DNA of 64,000 nucleotides from Pseudomonas fluorescens. Lineage in GTDB: Bacteria > Pseudomonadota > Gammaproteobacteria > Pseudomonadales > Pseudomonadaceae. Numbering within the stretch: the stretch's first letter is position 1; each line of letters starts with the position of its first letter. The translations under genes and the position numbers were made by a program. Below, in pieces: positions 25,112 through 34,276 of the stretch. The notes beneath the pieces were generated by a model. The model saw nothing but the letters and a program-made list of their open reading frames with translations. It was not told where the DNA came from and searched no databases. The stretch is from NCBI RefSeq assembly GCF_900636825.1, contig NZ_LR134318.1, positions 5,627,501 to 5,691,500 on the forward strand. The letters are read 5' to 3'.

Positions 25112-26167
25112 TTACTGGATTTCTTCTGGCTTGACGATCACCCAGTTTTTATCCGCCGTCACCGGCAAACCTTCCTTCGCCTGCGCCGCTGCGTGCTTGG
25201 CCATCATCCCGTTGATCTGGGTCATATACTTGTCCTTGCGGTTGATCCACAGGTGGATACCGCCCTTGGCCACGTCGACATCATGGAACAGCATGTAGCC
25301 GTCGCTGGTTGGCGTATCGCCACCGACCAGCACCGGTTTTTTCCACTCGTCGATGTACGTGAGGATCGCCGCGTGCTTGCCGGCCATCCACGTCGCTGGC
25401 GTCCACAGGTACGGCGTCAATTCGAGGCCGAGGTTGGCTTTCTCGTCATATTTGCCAGCGGTGATCTGTTTGCGCGCGGTGGTCAGCTCGCCGGTCTTTT
25501 GATCCTTGAGCAACAGCGAAACGCCGATAACGTTCTGCGGTTTGACGTTGTAGCCGTACTTCGGATCCGCCGCGACCATGCGCACCAGTTCTTCCGAGGC
25601 AGCGGTCATCACGTAAACCTCGATGCCGTTCTCCATCAATTTGTTGTACAGCTCCTGCTGACCGGTGAAGATTTTCGGCGGGTTAACGTCAAGCTTCTTC
25701 ACCACATCGCCTTCGTAATACGTGGCCGGCACCGGTTTGCCCGAGGCCATCATCTCATCGACGTAGCCCTTGAGTTCCTTGAGGGTGAAGCCGGAGAACA
25801 CCTGCGCCACCCACGGATAGCAGACCATGTCGTCGACTTCGCAGAGGCGATAGTAGTAACTGAACAGGCTTTCCTGGTGGTCGGCGGTGTCTTTGAACGG
25901 CATCAGCTTGAGCGAAGGATCGAGTTTGTCGCGGGTGATCAGGCCCTTGTTTTCCATGAATGGCAGCAAGGATTCTTCGAGGTCGTAGCGGTAACTGGTG
26001 TTGTCCATGTCGAACACCGCGTAGTTACCCTTGTTGGCGTTGGCGGCGATCATCGCATTCAGCGCCTTGGCCTGATCGGCCGGCCAGTGCTTGAGGTCCG
26101 TGGCAAAGGCCTGACCAACGAGGCCCGCCGCCAGTGCAACAGCCAACAACGTGCGTGCAATTTTCAT
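25112..26167 (-). CDS. pchP: Phosphorylcholine phosphatase, periplasmic HAD family
   Basis: PchP releases phosphate from phosphorylcholine in the periplasm, feeding choline catabolism. The 351-residue precursor has a 22-residue signal peptide ending Gln-Ala-Phe-Ala. The HAD motif I is DMDNT at residues 53-57, which becomes Asp31 and Asp33 after cleavage, the numbering known for P. aeruginosa PchP. Later HAD motifs (VMTAASEE; GGDTPTSDG) are intact. I chose the start at 26167 because it opens the signal peptide. In P. aeruginosa pchP lies elsewhere (PA5292). Confidence 0.9.
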   Translation of the reverse strand: MKIARTLLAVALAAGLVGQAFATDLKHWPADQAKALNAMIAANANKGNYAVFDMDNTSYRYDLEESLLPFMENKGLITRDKLDPSLKLMPFKDTADHQESLFSYYYRLCEVDDMVCYPWVAQVFSGFTLKELKGYVDEMMASGKPVPATYYEGDVVKKLDVNPPKIFTGQQELYNKLMENGIEVYVMTAASEELVRMVAADPKYGYNVKPQNVIGVSLLLKDQKTGELTTARKQITAGKYDEKANLGLELTPYLWTPATWMAGKHAAILTYIDEWKKPVLVGGDTPTSDGYMLFHDVDVAKGGIHLWINRKDKYMTQINGMMAKHAAAQAKEGLPVTADKNWVIVKPEEIQ

Positions 26168-26405
26168 AGCGCTACTCCCCGATGCAAAGAGTTCGACGCT
26201 AACAAATAAGTGTGACAACCCTCGCCTGTCAGCGACCGCGTACGTCCCCTGCGCGCCAGATGCATTGCCGACAGCGACACGCGCTTATTCCAAAAGCGAC
26301 GGACACCCTGCGATTTCGGTATTAATTCATTGCAAATCAAGCTGTTAGGCTTGCCGGTTCGCAGTTGCCCAAGAATGCGACTGGCACAAGTCTTATGGAG
26401 TTTTC

Positions 26406-27794
26406 ATGAATCTGCCGCTGATCCTCAATCTGCTGGTGTTCCTCGCCCTGCTGTTCGGTCTGGCGCAAACCCGTCACACCTCATGGAGCCTGGCGAAAAA
26501 AGTCCTGCTCGCGCTGGCCTTCGGCGTGGCGTTCGGCGTCGCGTTGCATACGATTTACGGTGCCGGCAACCCGGTCCTGAAAGCCTCGATCGGCTGGTTC
26601 GATCTGGTCGGCAACGGCTATGTGCAGTTGCTGCAAATGATCGTCATCCCGCTGGTATTCGCTTCGATCCTCAGTGCGGTGGCGCGTCTGCATAACGCCT
26701 CGTCGCTGGGCAAGATCAGTTTCCTGACCATCGGCACGCTGCTGTTCACCACCGCAATCGCGGCGCTGATCGGCATCGGCCTGACCAACCTGTTCGGCCT
26801 CACCGCTGAAGGCCTGGTCGCCGGCACTCAGGAAATGGCCCGCCTGCAAACCATTCAGAACGACTACGCCGGCAAGGTCGCCGACCTGAATGTGCCGCAA
26901 TTGCTGCTGTCGTTCATTCCGCAGAACCCGTTTGCCGACCTGGCCCGGGCCAAGCCGACTTCGATCATCAGCGTAGTGATTTTCGCCGCGTTCCTTGGCG
27001 TCGCTGCGCTGCAACTGCTCAAGGATGACGTGGAAAAAGGTCAGAAAGTGATCAACGCCATCGACATCCTGCAAGCCTGGGTGATGCGTCTGGTACGGCT
27101 GGTGATGAAACTGACCCCGTACGGCGTGCTGGCGCTGATGACCAAAGTGGTCGCCGGCTCTAATCTGCAGGACATCATCAAACTCGGCAGTTTCGTCGTA
27201 GTGTCATACCTGGGCCTGGGCCTGATGTTCGTCGTGCACGGCGTGCTGGTGTCGGCCGCCGGAATCAACCCGCTGCGCTTCTTCCGCAAGATCTGGCCGG
27301 TGCTGACCTTCGCGTTCACCAGCCGCTCCAGCGCGGCGACGATTCCGCTGAGCATCGAAGCGCAGACCCGTCGTTTGGGCATCCCGTCGTCGGTCGCCAG
27401 TTTCGCCGCCTCGTTCGGTGCGACCATCGGCCAGAACGGATGCGCCGGTCTGTACCCGGCGATGCTGGCGGTGATGGTCGCGCCAACGGTCGGCATCAAC
27501 CCGCTCGATCCGCTGTGGATCGCGACTTTGGTGGCGATTGTCACGTTGAGTTCGGCCGGTGTGGCCGGGGTCGGCGGCGGTGCAACGTTTGCCGCGCTGA
27601 TCGTGCTGCCGGCGATGGGTCTGCCGGTATCTTTGGTGGCGTTGCTGATTTCGGTCGAGCCGCTGATTGATATGGGCCGTACGGCGTTGAACGTGAGTGG
27701 TTCGATCACGGCCGGCGCGATTACCAGCCAGGTCATGCAGCAGACCGATAAAGCACTGCTGGATGCGGATGAGCATGCGCAGCTAGTCAGCTGA
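26406..27794 (+). CDS. tcyP: Sodium/dicarboxylate-type L-cystine symporter
   Basis: This 462-residue multi-pass transporter of the DAACS (dicarboxylate/amino acid:cation symporter) family most resembles the YdjN/TcyP L-cystine carriers. Supporting features are the serine-rich re-entrant segment TSRSSAATIPLS (about residue 308), the GQNGCAGLYPAM segment, and about eight hydrophobic helices. The specificity is a family inference. A TATGGAG ribosome binding site precedes the start. It is divergent from pchP across a 238-base gap. Confidence 0.85.
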   Translation: MNLPLILNLLVFLALLFGLAQTRHTSWSLAKKVLLALAFGVAFGVALHTIYGAGNPVLKASIGWFDLVGNGYVQLLQMIVIPLVFASILSAVARLHNASSLGKISFLTIGTLLFTTAIAALIGIGLTNLFGLTAEGLVAGTQEMARLQTIQNDYAGKVADLNVPQLLLSFIPQNPFADLARAKPTSIISVVIFAAFLGVAALQLLKDDVEKGQKVINAIDILQAWVMRLVRLVMKLTPYGVLALMTKVVAGSNLQDIIKLGSFVVVSYLGLGLMFVVHGVLVSAAGINPLRFFRKIWPVLTFAFTSRSSAATIPLSIEAQTRRLGIPSSVASFAASFGATIGQNGCAGLYPAMLAVMVAPTVGINPLDPLWIATLVAIVTLSSAGVAGVGGGATFAALIVLPAMGLPVSLVALLISVEPLIDMGRTALNVSGSITAGAITSQVMQQTDKALLDADEHAQLVS

Positions 27795-27853
27795 AGCTGC
27801 AAGCTGCAAGCCAAGAGCCAATCAGCTTTTACTTGCAGCTTGTAGCTTGAGGC
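27795..27853. repeat. Inverted repeat of the AAGCTGCAAGCTGCAAG type
   Basis: AAGCTGCAAGCTGCAAG and ACTTGCAGCTTGTAGCTT form an imperfect hairpin between the convergent tcyP and folA stop codons. A related element follows serA (57477-57567). It probably ends transcription from both sides. Confidence 0.75.
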
Positions 27854-28372
27854 TTACAGCTGCTTTTTCTCCCAGACTTCGAAGCTGTACGCCGGCTTAT
27901 CTTCAACCGCCGGGTTTTCAACGTTGGAAACCAGCGTCCACTCGCTCAAATCAAACTCCGGAAACCACGCATCGCCTTCCGGGCTCAGCGCAACGCGGGT
28001 CAGGTACAAGCGATCAGCCTGCGCCAGTCCCTGCGCGTATAACTGCGCGCCGCCAATCAGCATCAGCTCATCAACGCCCTGCGCCTTCGCCCATTCCTCG
28101 GCCCGCAGCACGGCGGCTTCCAGCGAAGGATAGACCTCGGCGCCTTCGAGCTGCAGATCAGGCTGACGGCTGACCACGATGTTCAAGCGTCCCGGCAGCG
28201 GCCGACCAAGCGAATCCCAGGTTTTGCGACCCATGATGATCGGTTTGCCGAGGGTGGTCGCCTTGAAGTATTTGAAATCCGCCGGCAGGTGCCAGGGCAT
28301 GCTGTTGTCGACGCCGATCACGCGGTTTTCACCGAGGGCTGCGATCAGGCTGAGGGGGAGTGATTTAGTCAT
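27854..28372 (-). CDS. folA: Dihydrofolate reductase
   Basis: FolA reduces dihydrofolate to tetrahydrofolate with NADPH, supporting thymidylate, purine and methionine synthesis. The 172-residue protein shows the N-terminal AALGENRVIGVDNSMPWHLPAD region, the NADPH motif GRKTWDSLGRPLPGR, and the IGGAQLY loop. Length is normal. It is convergent with tcyP. Confidence 0.97.
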   Translation of the reverse strand: MTKSLPLSLIAALGENRVIGVDNSMPWHLPADFKYFKATTLGKPIIMGRKTWDSLGRPLPGRLNIVVSRQPDLQLEGAEVYPSLEAAVLRAEEWAKAQGVDELMLIGGAQLYAQGLAQADRLYLTRVALSPEGDAWFPEFDLSEWTLVSNVENPAVEDKPAYSFEVWEKKQL

Positions 28373-28458
28373 GCCGGCGAGGATACCAGAGCCGTACGTA
28401 CCCCGATAAGCGCCACAGCGGTTATGCTCAGCGCTCGATTAAAGCGACGGGATGGCGC

Positions 28459-29832
28459 GTGACAGACCTGACTCCATTGCAAAACCTCTGGCTGACCGAG
28501 ACCGTGCGCCTGCGCGAAGAACATGCCGGCCCTCTGGATGATCTGGAAGCCAATCGCCTGGCCCGCACGGGCGGCGGCGATCTGCCCGGCCGGATTCAGC
28601 GCCGGGCGCTGTGGCTGGCCGAGCGTGACGGGCTGACCGCCGCACTCAGGCACTGGCTGCAGGGCGCGCGCCTGGCGCTGGCGCTGTTGATGATCTTCGC
28701 CGTGTTCAGCGGTGCCGGCCTGGCCTTCGCCGCACTCGGGCAAACACCGGTGAATGTGTTCTGGGCGCTGGGCAGTCTGCTCGGGATCAATCTGATTCTG
28801 CTGCTGAGCTGGGCGCTGGGCTTGATTTTTGCCGGCGAACACGGCGCCACGCTTGGCCGTTTGTGGCTATGGCTCAGCGAGAAACTCGCCCGCGATGCCA
28901 AAGCCGCGCAACTGGCACCGGCGCTTTTGCTGATGTTGCAACGCGACAAACTCAATCGCTGGGCGCTCGGTACGCTGGTCAATGGCTTGTGGTTAATCGC
29001 GATGCTCAGCGCATTGATCTTGCTACTGACGCTGATGGCGACGCGGCGCTACGGTTTCGTCTGGGAAACCACCCTGCTCGGCGCCGACACTTTTATTCAC
29101 CTCACCCAAGCCCTCGGTTATCTGCCGTTGCTGCTCGGCTTCAACGTGCCAACCGAGGCGATGATTCGTGCCAGCGGCGATGGCGCACTCAACATCGAAA
29201 GCGCCCGTCAGGCTTGGGCGACTTGGCTGGTCGGTGTGCTGGTGGTGTATGGCGTGCTGCCGCGTTTGCTGCTGGCGCTGTTTTGCTTCTGGCGCTGGAA
29301 TCGCGGCAAAGCCGCGCTGCGTCTGGACTTGAACCTGCCCGGCTACGCGCAATTGCGCGAGCGGCTGATGCCAACCAGCGAACGCCTCGGCGTCAATGAC
29401 CCGGAACCGGCGCAGCTGCATCGCGTCGAGAGCGGCGTCAGCGAATTGGTCAGCGAAGGCGCGTTGCTGGTGGCGATCGAACTCGACGAGCAGCGCCCAT
29501 GGCCACCCGCGTTGCCAAAAAATGTCAGCAATGCCGGCGTCCTCGACAGCCGCGAATCACGCCATAAACTTCTCGAGCAGTTAAGCCGTTTTCCCCCGGC
29601 GCGTCTGGCGATTGCCTGCGATCCGCGGCGCTCACCGGATCGCGGCAGCCTCGCCTTGATCGCCGAACTGGCGCGCAGCGCGGGCGAGACGCGGGTCTGG
29701 CTGCTGCAAGCACCGCCCGGTGAAGCACTGGACGGCGACCGCCTCAGCGACTGGCACGTCGCGTTGCAACAGTTGCAACTGCCGTTCGCCGCCTGCGCAC
29801 CGATGAACTGGCTGGAGAATGGCCATGACTGA
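28459..29832 (+). CDS. DUF2868 membrane protein
   Basis: This 457-residue protein of the DUF2868 family has four to five predicted membrane helices between about residues 70 and 275 and a soluble C-terminal domain. The start is GTG at 28459, divergent from folA. It overlaps the following GTPase gene by eight bases, and the two families commonly occur together, so they probably act as a membrane-associated pair. The biochemical role is unknown. Confidence 0.82.
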   Translation: MTDLTPLQNLWLTETVRLREEHAGPLDDLEANRLARTGGGDLPGRIQRRALWLAERDGLTAALRHWLQGARLALALLMIFAVFSGAGLAFAALGQTPVNVFWALGSLLGINLILLLSWALGLIFAGEHGATLGRLWLWLSEKLARDAKAAQLAPALLLMLQRDKLNRWALGTLVNGLWLIAMLSALILLLTLMATRRYGFVWETTLLGADTFIHLTQALGYLPLLLGFNVPTEAMIRASGDGALNIESARQAWATWLVGVLVVYGVLPRLLLALFCFWRWNRGKAALRLDLNLPGYAQLRERLMPTSERLGVNDPEPAQLHRVESGVSELVSEGALLVAIELDEQRPWPPALPKNVSNAGVLDSRESRHKLLEQLSRFPPARLAIACDPRRSPDRGSLALIAELARSAGETRVWLLQAPPGEALDGDRLSDWHVALQQLQLPFAACAPMNWLENGHD

Positions 29833-31210
29833 TGCCCGCAAAGCGCCGCTGAAACTGGCAGTCGTCGGCCACACCAACGTCGGCAAGACCTCGCTGCTGC
29901 GTACGCTGACCCGCGATGTCGGCTTCGGCGAAGTCTCCCATCGTCCGAGCACCACACGGCATGTCGAAGGCGCGCGGCTGTCGGTAGACGGCGAGCCGTT
30001 GCTGGATTTGTACGACACACCTGGACTGGAAGACGCCATCGCCCTGCTGGATTTTCTCGAGCGCCTGGAACGCCCCGGCGAACGCCTCGACGGCCCCGCC
30101 AGACTGGCGCGGTTCCTCGATGGCAGCGAGGCGCGCCAGCGCTTTGAACAGGAAGCCAAGGTGCTGCGGCAACTGCTCGCCTCCGACGCCGGTCTGTATG
30201 TGATCGACGCCCGAGAACCGGTTCTTGCCAAGTACCGCGACGAACTGGAAGTGCTCGCCAGTTGCGGCAAACCGCTGTTACCGGTGCTGAACTTTGTCAG
30301 CAGCGCCAACCATCGCGAACCCGACTGGCGTGAAGCGCTGGCGCGGCTGGGGCTGCATGCGCTGGTGCGTTTCGACAGCGTTGCGCCGCCCGAAGATGGC
30401 GAGCGGCGCTTGTACGAAAGCCTCGCCCTGCTATTGGAAAACGCCCGCCCGCAACTGGAGCGGTTGATTGCCGATCAACAGGCGCAGCGCTTGGCGCGTC
30501 AGCAAAGTGCAGCACGGTTGATCGCCGAATTGCTGATCGATTGCGCCGCCTGCCGACGCAGCGTGGTCAGCGAGGCGGAGCAGGAACAGCAGGCGATCAG
30601 CGATTTACGCAAGGCGGTTCGTCAGCGCGAACAGAAATGCGTCGAAGCGTTGCTCAAGCTCTACGCGTTCCGCCCGCAGGATGCAGCGGCGAGTGATTTG
30701 CCGCTGCTGGACGGGCGTTGGGGCGATGACCTGTTCAACCCGGAAACCCTTAAGCAGTTGGGCGTGCGGGTTGGCGGCGGCATCGCTGCCGGCGCAGCGG
30801 CCGGGGCCGGCGTGGATTTGCTGGTCGGCGGGATTACTCTTGGTGCAGCGGCGCTGGCGGGGGCGATTGCCGGCGGCGCGCTGCAAACGGCGCGCAGTTA
30901 TGGCAGTCGGTTGCTCGGCAAGATCAAAGGGCAGCGGGAACTGACGGTGGATGACGGCGTGTTGCGCTTGTTGGCGTTACGCCAGCGCCAGTTGTTGCTG
31001 GCGCTCGATCAGCGCGGGCATGCGGCGATGGACGCCGTTCAAGTGGCGACGCCTGTGGATAAAACCTGGCGCGAGGGCAAGTTGCCCGAAGCGCTGAACA
31101 AGGCGCGGGCGCATCCGCAGTGGTCGTCGCTGAATCCGCAGGCGAAATTGAATCAGGCGGAAAGGCAGGAGCAGGTTGAGGCGTTGGTTGATCGGGTGCT
31201 TGAGCTCTAG
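29825..31210 (+). CDS. GTPase with C-terminal DUF3482 domain
   Basis: This 461-residue protein begins with an Era/EngA-like G domain: P-loop VVGHTNVGKTS (about residues 14-24), RPSTTRHVEG, and the DTPG motif. The usual NKxD appears as VLNFVSS, a divergent G4. The C-terminal half (DUF3482) has a glycine-rich hydrophobic stretch near residues 320-355 that may insert in the membrane. I chose the ATG at 29825 over 29819 because only the former has proper spacing from GGAG. Confidence 0.82.
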   Translation: MTDARKAPLKLAVVGHTNVGKTSLLRTLTRDVGFGEVSHRPSTTRHVEGARLSVDGEPLLDLYDTPGLEDAIALLDFLERLERPGERLDGPARLARFLDGSEARQRFEQEAKVLRQLLASDAGLYVIDAREPVLAKYRDELEVLASCGKPLLPVLNFVSSANHREPDWREALARLGLHALVRFDSVAPPEDGERRLYESLALLLENARPQLERLIADQQAQRLARQQSAARLIAELLIDCAACRRSVVSEAEQEQQAISDLRKAVRQREQKCVEALLKLYAFRPQDAAASDLPLLDGRWGDDLFNPETLKQLGVRVGGGIAAGAAAGAGVDLLVGGITLGAAALAGAIAGGALQTARSYGSRLLGKIKGQRELTVDDGVLRLLALRQRQLLLALDQRGHAAMDAVQVATPVDKTWREGKLPEALNKARAHPQWSSLNPQAKLNQAERQEQVEALVDRVLEL

Positions 31211-31219
31211 ATTGCTACC

Positions 31220-31377
31220 CCCTCACCCCAGCCCTCTCCCCCAAGGGGGCGAGGGGGAAAGGGAGCCGATCTGCGTGGTTTTCAAACCTGAGTTCGACTG
31301 GATATCTCAGGTCGGCGCATGACCAGAGAACGACTCGGTCGGCTCCCTCTCCCTCCGGGAGAGGGCTGGGGTGAGGG
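31220..31377. repeat. Long inverted-repeat element with CCCTCACCCCAGCCCTCTCCC ends
   Basis: Perfect 21-base terminal inverted repeats at 31220-31240 and 31357-31377 flank a core containing CAGGTCGGC. A second member occupies 44694-44940. It fills the gap between the convergent GTPase and PhnZ-like genes. It looks like a non-coding dispersed repeat and contains no open reading frame of note. Confidence 0.8.
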
Positions 31378-31383
31378 CTGCAA

Positions 31384-31941
31384 TCACTCAGCCGACAACA
31401 ATTTCTCAGCCTTGCGCGTTAACACACTCAGATCCATCAGCGGCACTGCAACCTCCTTCGCCAACTCATCCCAGCGCCGCATGCGCAAACTCAGCGCACA
31501 CAACGGATCAGCCTCGAACGCATCCGCCTCAGCCTCGCTCATCACCCCGCCTTGATATTCCAGCGTTCGCCGGCTCGCCTCACTCAATCGCTCGAAATAC
31601 CCCGGCTCGCGCAACGTCAGATACCGCTTGGCCTGCACGTGATATTCCACCAGCCGCGCCAAGCGCTCGCTGAAACCCGCCTCACGCAAATAGTCCGCGC
31701 CGAGTCGCTCATGGCTGACCACACCGTAACCGCCCATGTTCTCTGCGCCCTCGGCACACAGGTGGCCGATGTCATGGAAGAACGCCGCCAGCACCACTTC
31801 GTCATCACAGCCTTCGGCCATCGCCAGCTCGGCGGCCTGGGACATGTGTTCGATCTGCGAAACAGGCTCGCCGATGTAATCGCAGCTGCCGAAGCGTTCG
31901 TACAAGCCAAACACCCGCGCCACAACCTGTTCGTGATTCAT
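31384..31941 (-). CDS. PhnZ-like HD-domain mixed-valent diiron oxygenase
   Basis: PhnZ cleaves (R)-2-amino-1-hydroxyethylphosphonate to glycine and phosphate. This 185-residue protein keeps the residues expected of PhnZ: Tyr22 and Glu25 (DYIGE), His32, His56-Asp57 (FHDIGH), His77, His101, Lys105 and Asp145, with spacing close to the characterised enzyme. Its start overlaps the FAD oxidoreductase stop by four bases. Location beside a phosphonate transporter supports phosphonate cleavage. The hydroxylase PhnY is not in the window, so the true substrate is open. Confidence 0.8.
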   Translation of the reverse strand: MNHEQVVARVFGLYERFGSCDYIGEPVSQIEHMSQAAELAMAEGCDDEVVLAAFFHDIGHLCAEGAENMGGYGVVSHERLGADYLREAGFSERLARLVEYHVQAKRYLTLREPGYFERLSEASRRTLEYQGGVMSEAEADAFEADPLCALSLRMRRWDELAKEVAVPLMDLSVLTRKAEKLLSAE

Positions 31942-33071
31942 GCTTCCTCCCACAGCTGCGCGATGTTGCGCTCGGCCAGCGCCGGGCCGACGCTCATGCC
32001 GACGCCGCTGTGCATCAGCGCCGCACTCAAGCCCGGTGCCGGGCGCAGGAACGAAAATGGCCCCGGCCCCCGAGCACCATAGACGCCCTGCCAGCGCTCG
32101 ACCACGTGCACCCGGCAACCCAGCGTCTGCTCCGCCAGCTCGAGCATCCAGTTATCAACCTGCTCGGCGTTGAACGGCGAGGCATCGCTGCCGTAGTGGT
32201 GGGAGTCGCCGATGATCAGTTCGCCATAAGGCGTCGGACTGATCAGCAAATGGATGCCATTGGCGTGCAGGTGCGGTTGCTCACGGATGATCTGCGCCTG
32301 TACCGCCGCTGCTTCCGGTAAATCGGCGAAGGCGCCGTAGTGCACACAGCTCAACCCGGTGAGCACGGCGTGTTGCAGATTCAGCTCCGATTGCGGTTTG
32401 GCGCGGAGCATTTGCAGGCGGCAGATTTGCGGCTCGAGTGCGGCAATCGGCCCGGCCAGCAAGGTCTGATAATCGTGGCCGGAGCAGACGATGATTTGCT
32501 TGGCGGTAAAACTGCCCGCGGTGCTGTGCAGATGTCCCGGCTCTACGTCGCGCACCAGCGTGGAAAAGTGGAACTCGACGCCGAGGTCGCGGTGCAAATA
32601 ATCGATCAGCGCCGGAATCGCTTCACGCGAATACAGCTGTTGATCGTCAATGCCGTGGAGTGCGGCGCGGTGATGGCTGAATTGGCCGCCGTAAAGATCA
32701 CGCAGCGCGGCACCGCGCAGTAGTTCGACGTTGTAGCCATGCTCGACCGCGCGACCGGTGCAGAAGGCTTCGAGCAGATGCTCTTCGGCTTCATTGCGAG
32801 CAAACAAATACGAGCCATTGCGCTTGATCTGCAGGCCGGCAAGTTGCGCCCAATCGCCCCAGATTTCCCGACTGGCCTTGGCCAGTTCGAGCATCGTGCC
32901 GGGGGGCTGGCCGGTGACCAGCGCTTGGCCAAAGTTGCGCACCGAAGCGCCCAGCGGTGTGGCGGTGCGCTCGAACACGGCGACTTTGAGACCACGTCTG
33001 GCCGCGGCATAGGCGTGGGACAGGCCGAGGATGCCGGCACCGACGATGAGCAGGTCTTTGGGTTGTGTCAT
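31938..33071 (-). CDS. Phosphonate-associated FAD-dependent oxidoreductase (TIGR03364 type)
   Basis: This 377-residue glycine-oxidase/DAO-like flavoprotein has the N-terminal motif VGAGILGLSHAYAAARRG (about residues 10-27) and the C-terminal GVYGARGPGPF. It matches the family seen repeatedly in phosphonate gene clusters, thought to oxidise aminoalkylphosphonates or their N-methyl forms. It is coupled by a four-base overlap to the PhnZ-like gene. I chose the start at 33071 because the upstream frame runs into a REP element. The exact reaction is uncertain. Confidence 0.82.
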   Translation of the reverse strand: MTQPKDLLIVGAGILGLSHAYAAARRGLKVAVFERTATPLGASVRNFGQALVTGQPPGTMLELAKASREIWGDWAQLAGLQIKRNGSYLFARNEAEEHLLEAFCTGRAVEHGYNVELLRGAALRDLYGGQFSHHRAALHGIDDQQLYSREAIPALIDYLHRDLGVEFHFSTLVRDVEPGHLHSTAGSFTAKQIIVCSGHDYQTLLAGPIAALEPQICRLQMLRAKPQSELNLQHAVLTGLSCVHYGAFADLPEAAAVQAQIIREQPHLHANGIHLLISPTPYGELIIGDSHHYGSDASPFNAEQVDNWMLELAEQTLGCRVHVVERWQGVYGARGPGPFSFLRPAPGLSAALMHSGVGMSVGPALAERNIAQLWEEA

Positions 33072-33097
33072 GTAGAGGTGCTCTGAATGAAGGATAG

Positions 33098-33191
33098 CCA
33101 TCGCTGGCAAGCCAGCTCCCACAGGTATCGAGGTGTCACAAAATTCGTATTCACCGCAAAACCCTGTGGGAGCTGGCTTGCCAGCGATGAG
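33098..33191. repeat. REPIN (CATCGCTGGCAAGCCAGCTCCCACA family)
   Basis: Inverted arms CATCGCTGGCAAGCCAGCTC and GAGCTGGCTTGCCAGCGATG are separated by about 50 bases. It lies between the transporter gene block and the two catabolic genes, where it could reduce transcription from one to the other. Confidence 0.88.
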
Positions 33192-33213
33192 GCCCTGTCA
33201 GTCGATAAAAATC

Positions 33214-34239
33214 TTACTTGGCGACAACTTTCTCGGACTTGCCGTCATACCGCTTGCGCCATTCAGCCAGAATTTCGTCGCGATTCTTCGAGGCCCAGGC
33301 AAAGTCGTTCTTGATCAGGCGCTGTTCGTAATCGGCTGGCAATTCGGTCTGCGGCTTGGCGATGCCTGGTTGGGCGAGCACGGCAAAGTTCTCTTTGTAC
33401 AAATCCATCGCCTCGGCGCTGGCCGAGAAATCCGCCAGTTTCTTCGCCGCTTCTTCGTGCGGCGTGCCCTTTATCACCGCTGTCGCTTCGATCTCCCAGC
33501 CCAAACCTTCCTTCGGCAAGATGATGTCCAGCGGCGCGCCCTGACGCTTCAACTGTACCGCTGGATATTCGAAGGAAATGCCGATCGGAAATTCGCCCGC
33601 CGCCGCCAGTTTGCAAGGCTTGGAACCAGAGTGGACGTACTGGCCGATATTCTGGTGCAAGCCATCCATGTATGCCCAGCCCTGCTGCTCGCCAAAGGTT
33701 TGCAGCCAGGCACTGACGTCGAGAAAACCGGTGCCGGACGACGCCGGGTTGGGCATGACGATCTTGCCTTTGTACTCAGGCTTGGTCAGATCCTGCCAGC
33801 TCACCGGCTTGCTCAGGCCCTGCTTCTCGGCCTCTACGGTGTTGAAGCAAATGGTCGCGGCCCAGACGTCCATGCCGACCCAGGCGGGCGGGTTGGCGGC
33901 GTCGCGGTAGTTCGCACCGATCTTGCCCAGATCCTTTGGCGCATAGCTTTGCAGCATGCCTTGCTGGTCGAGAATCGCCAGGCTCGACGCGGCCAAGCCC
34001 CACACCGCGTCCGCCTGCGGCCGGGCTTTTTCGGCGAGCAGTTTGGCGGTGATGATCCCGGTGGAATCGCGCACCCATTTGATCTCGACGTCCGGGTTGG
34101 CCTTTTCGAAGGCTTCCTTGTAGGATTTCAGTTGCTCGGCTTCGAGGGCGGTGTACACCGTCAACTCGGTTTTTGCCGCGAAGGCATTCAGGCTGAAAGT
34201 CGCGAGCACAGCAGCGGCCAGGGCCATAGGCTTGAACAT
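33214..34239 (-). CDS. 2-aminoethylphosphonate ABC transporter, periplasmic binding protein
   Basis: This 341-residue extracellular solute-binding protein has a clear signal peptide (about residues 1-21, ending Ala-Phe-Ala). Its fold is of the FbpA/PotD type, starting LTVYTALEAEQLKSYKEAFEK. It matches the second class of aminoethylphosphonate binding proteins (PhnS2 family; related to AepX). It sits at the end of an ATPase-permease-binding protein operon, beside phosphonate catabolic genes and a dedicated LysR. The ligand is inferred from context and family. Confidence 0.82.
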   Translation of the reverse strand: MFKPMALAAAVLATFSLNAFAAKTELTVYTALEAEQLKSYKEAFEKANPDVEIKWVRDSTGIITAKLLAEKARPQADAVWGLAASSLAILDQQGMLQSYAPKDLGKIGANYRDAANPPAWVGMDVWAATICFNTVEAEKQGLSKPVSWQDLTKPEYKGKIVMPNPASSGTGFLDVSAWLQTFGEQQGWAYMDGLHQNIGQYVHSGSKPCKLAAAGEFPIGISFEYPAVQLKRQGAPLDIILPKEGLGWEIEATAVIKGTPHEEAAKKLADFSASAEAMDLYKENFAVLAQPGIAKPQTELPADYEQRLIKNDFAWASKNRDEILAEWRKRYDGKSEKVVAK

Positions 34240-34276
34240 GAGCGTTTTCCTGTAGATGAGTTGAACGGGTTGGCAA

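Noticed and set aside
31942..32118. N-terminal extension of the PhnZ-like protein
   Set aside because: It reads through the overlapping FAD oxidoreductase gene and has no family counterpart; the start at 31941 gives the usual PhnZ N-terminus.
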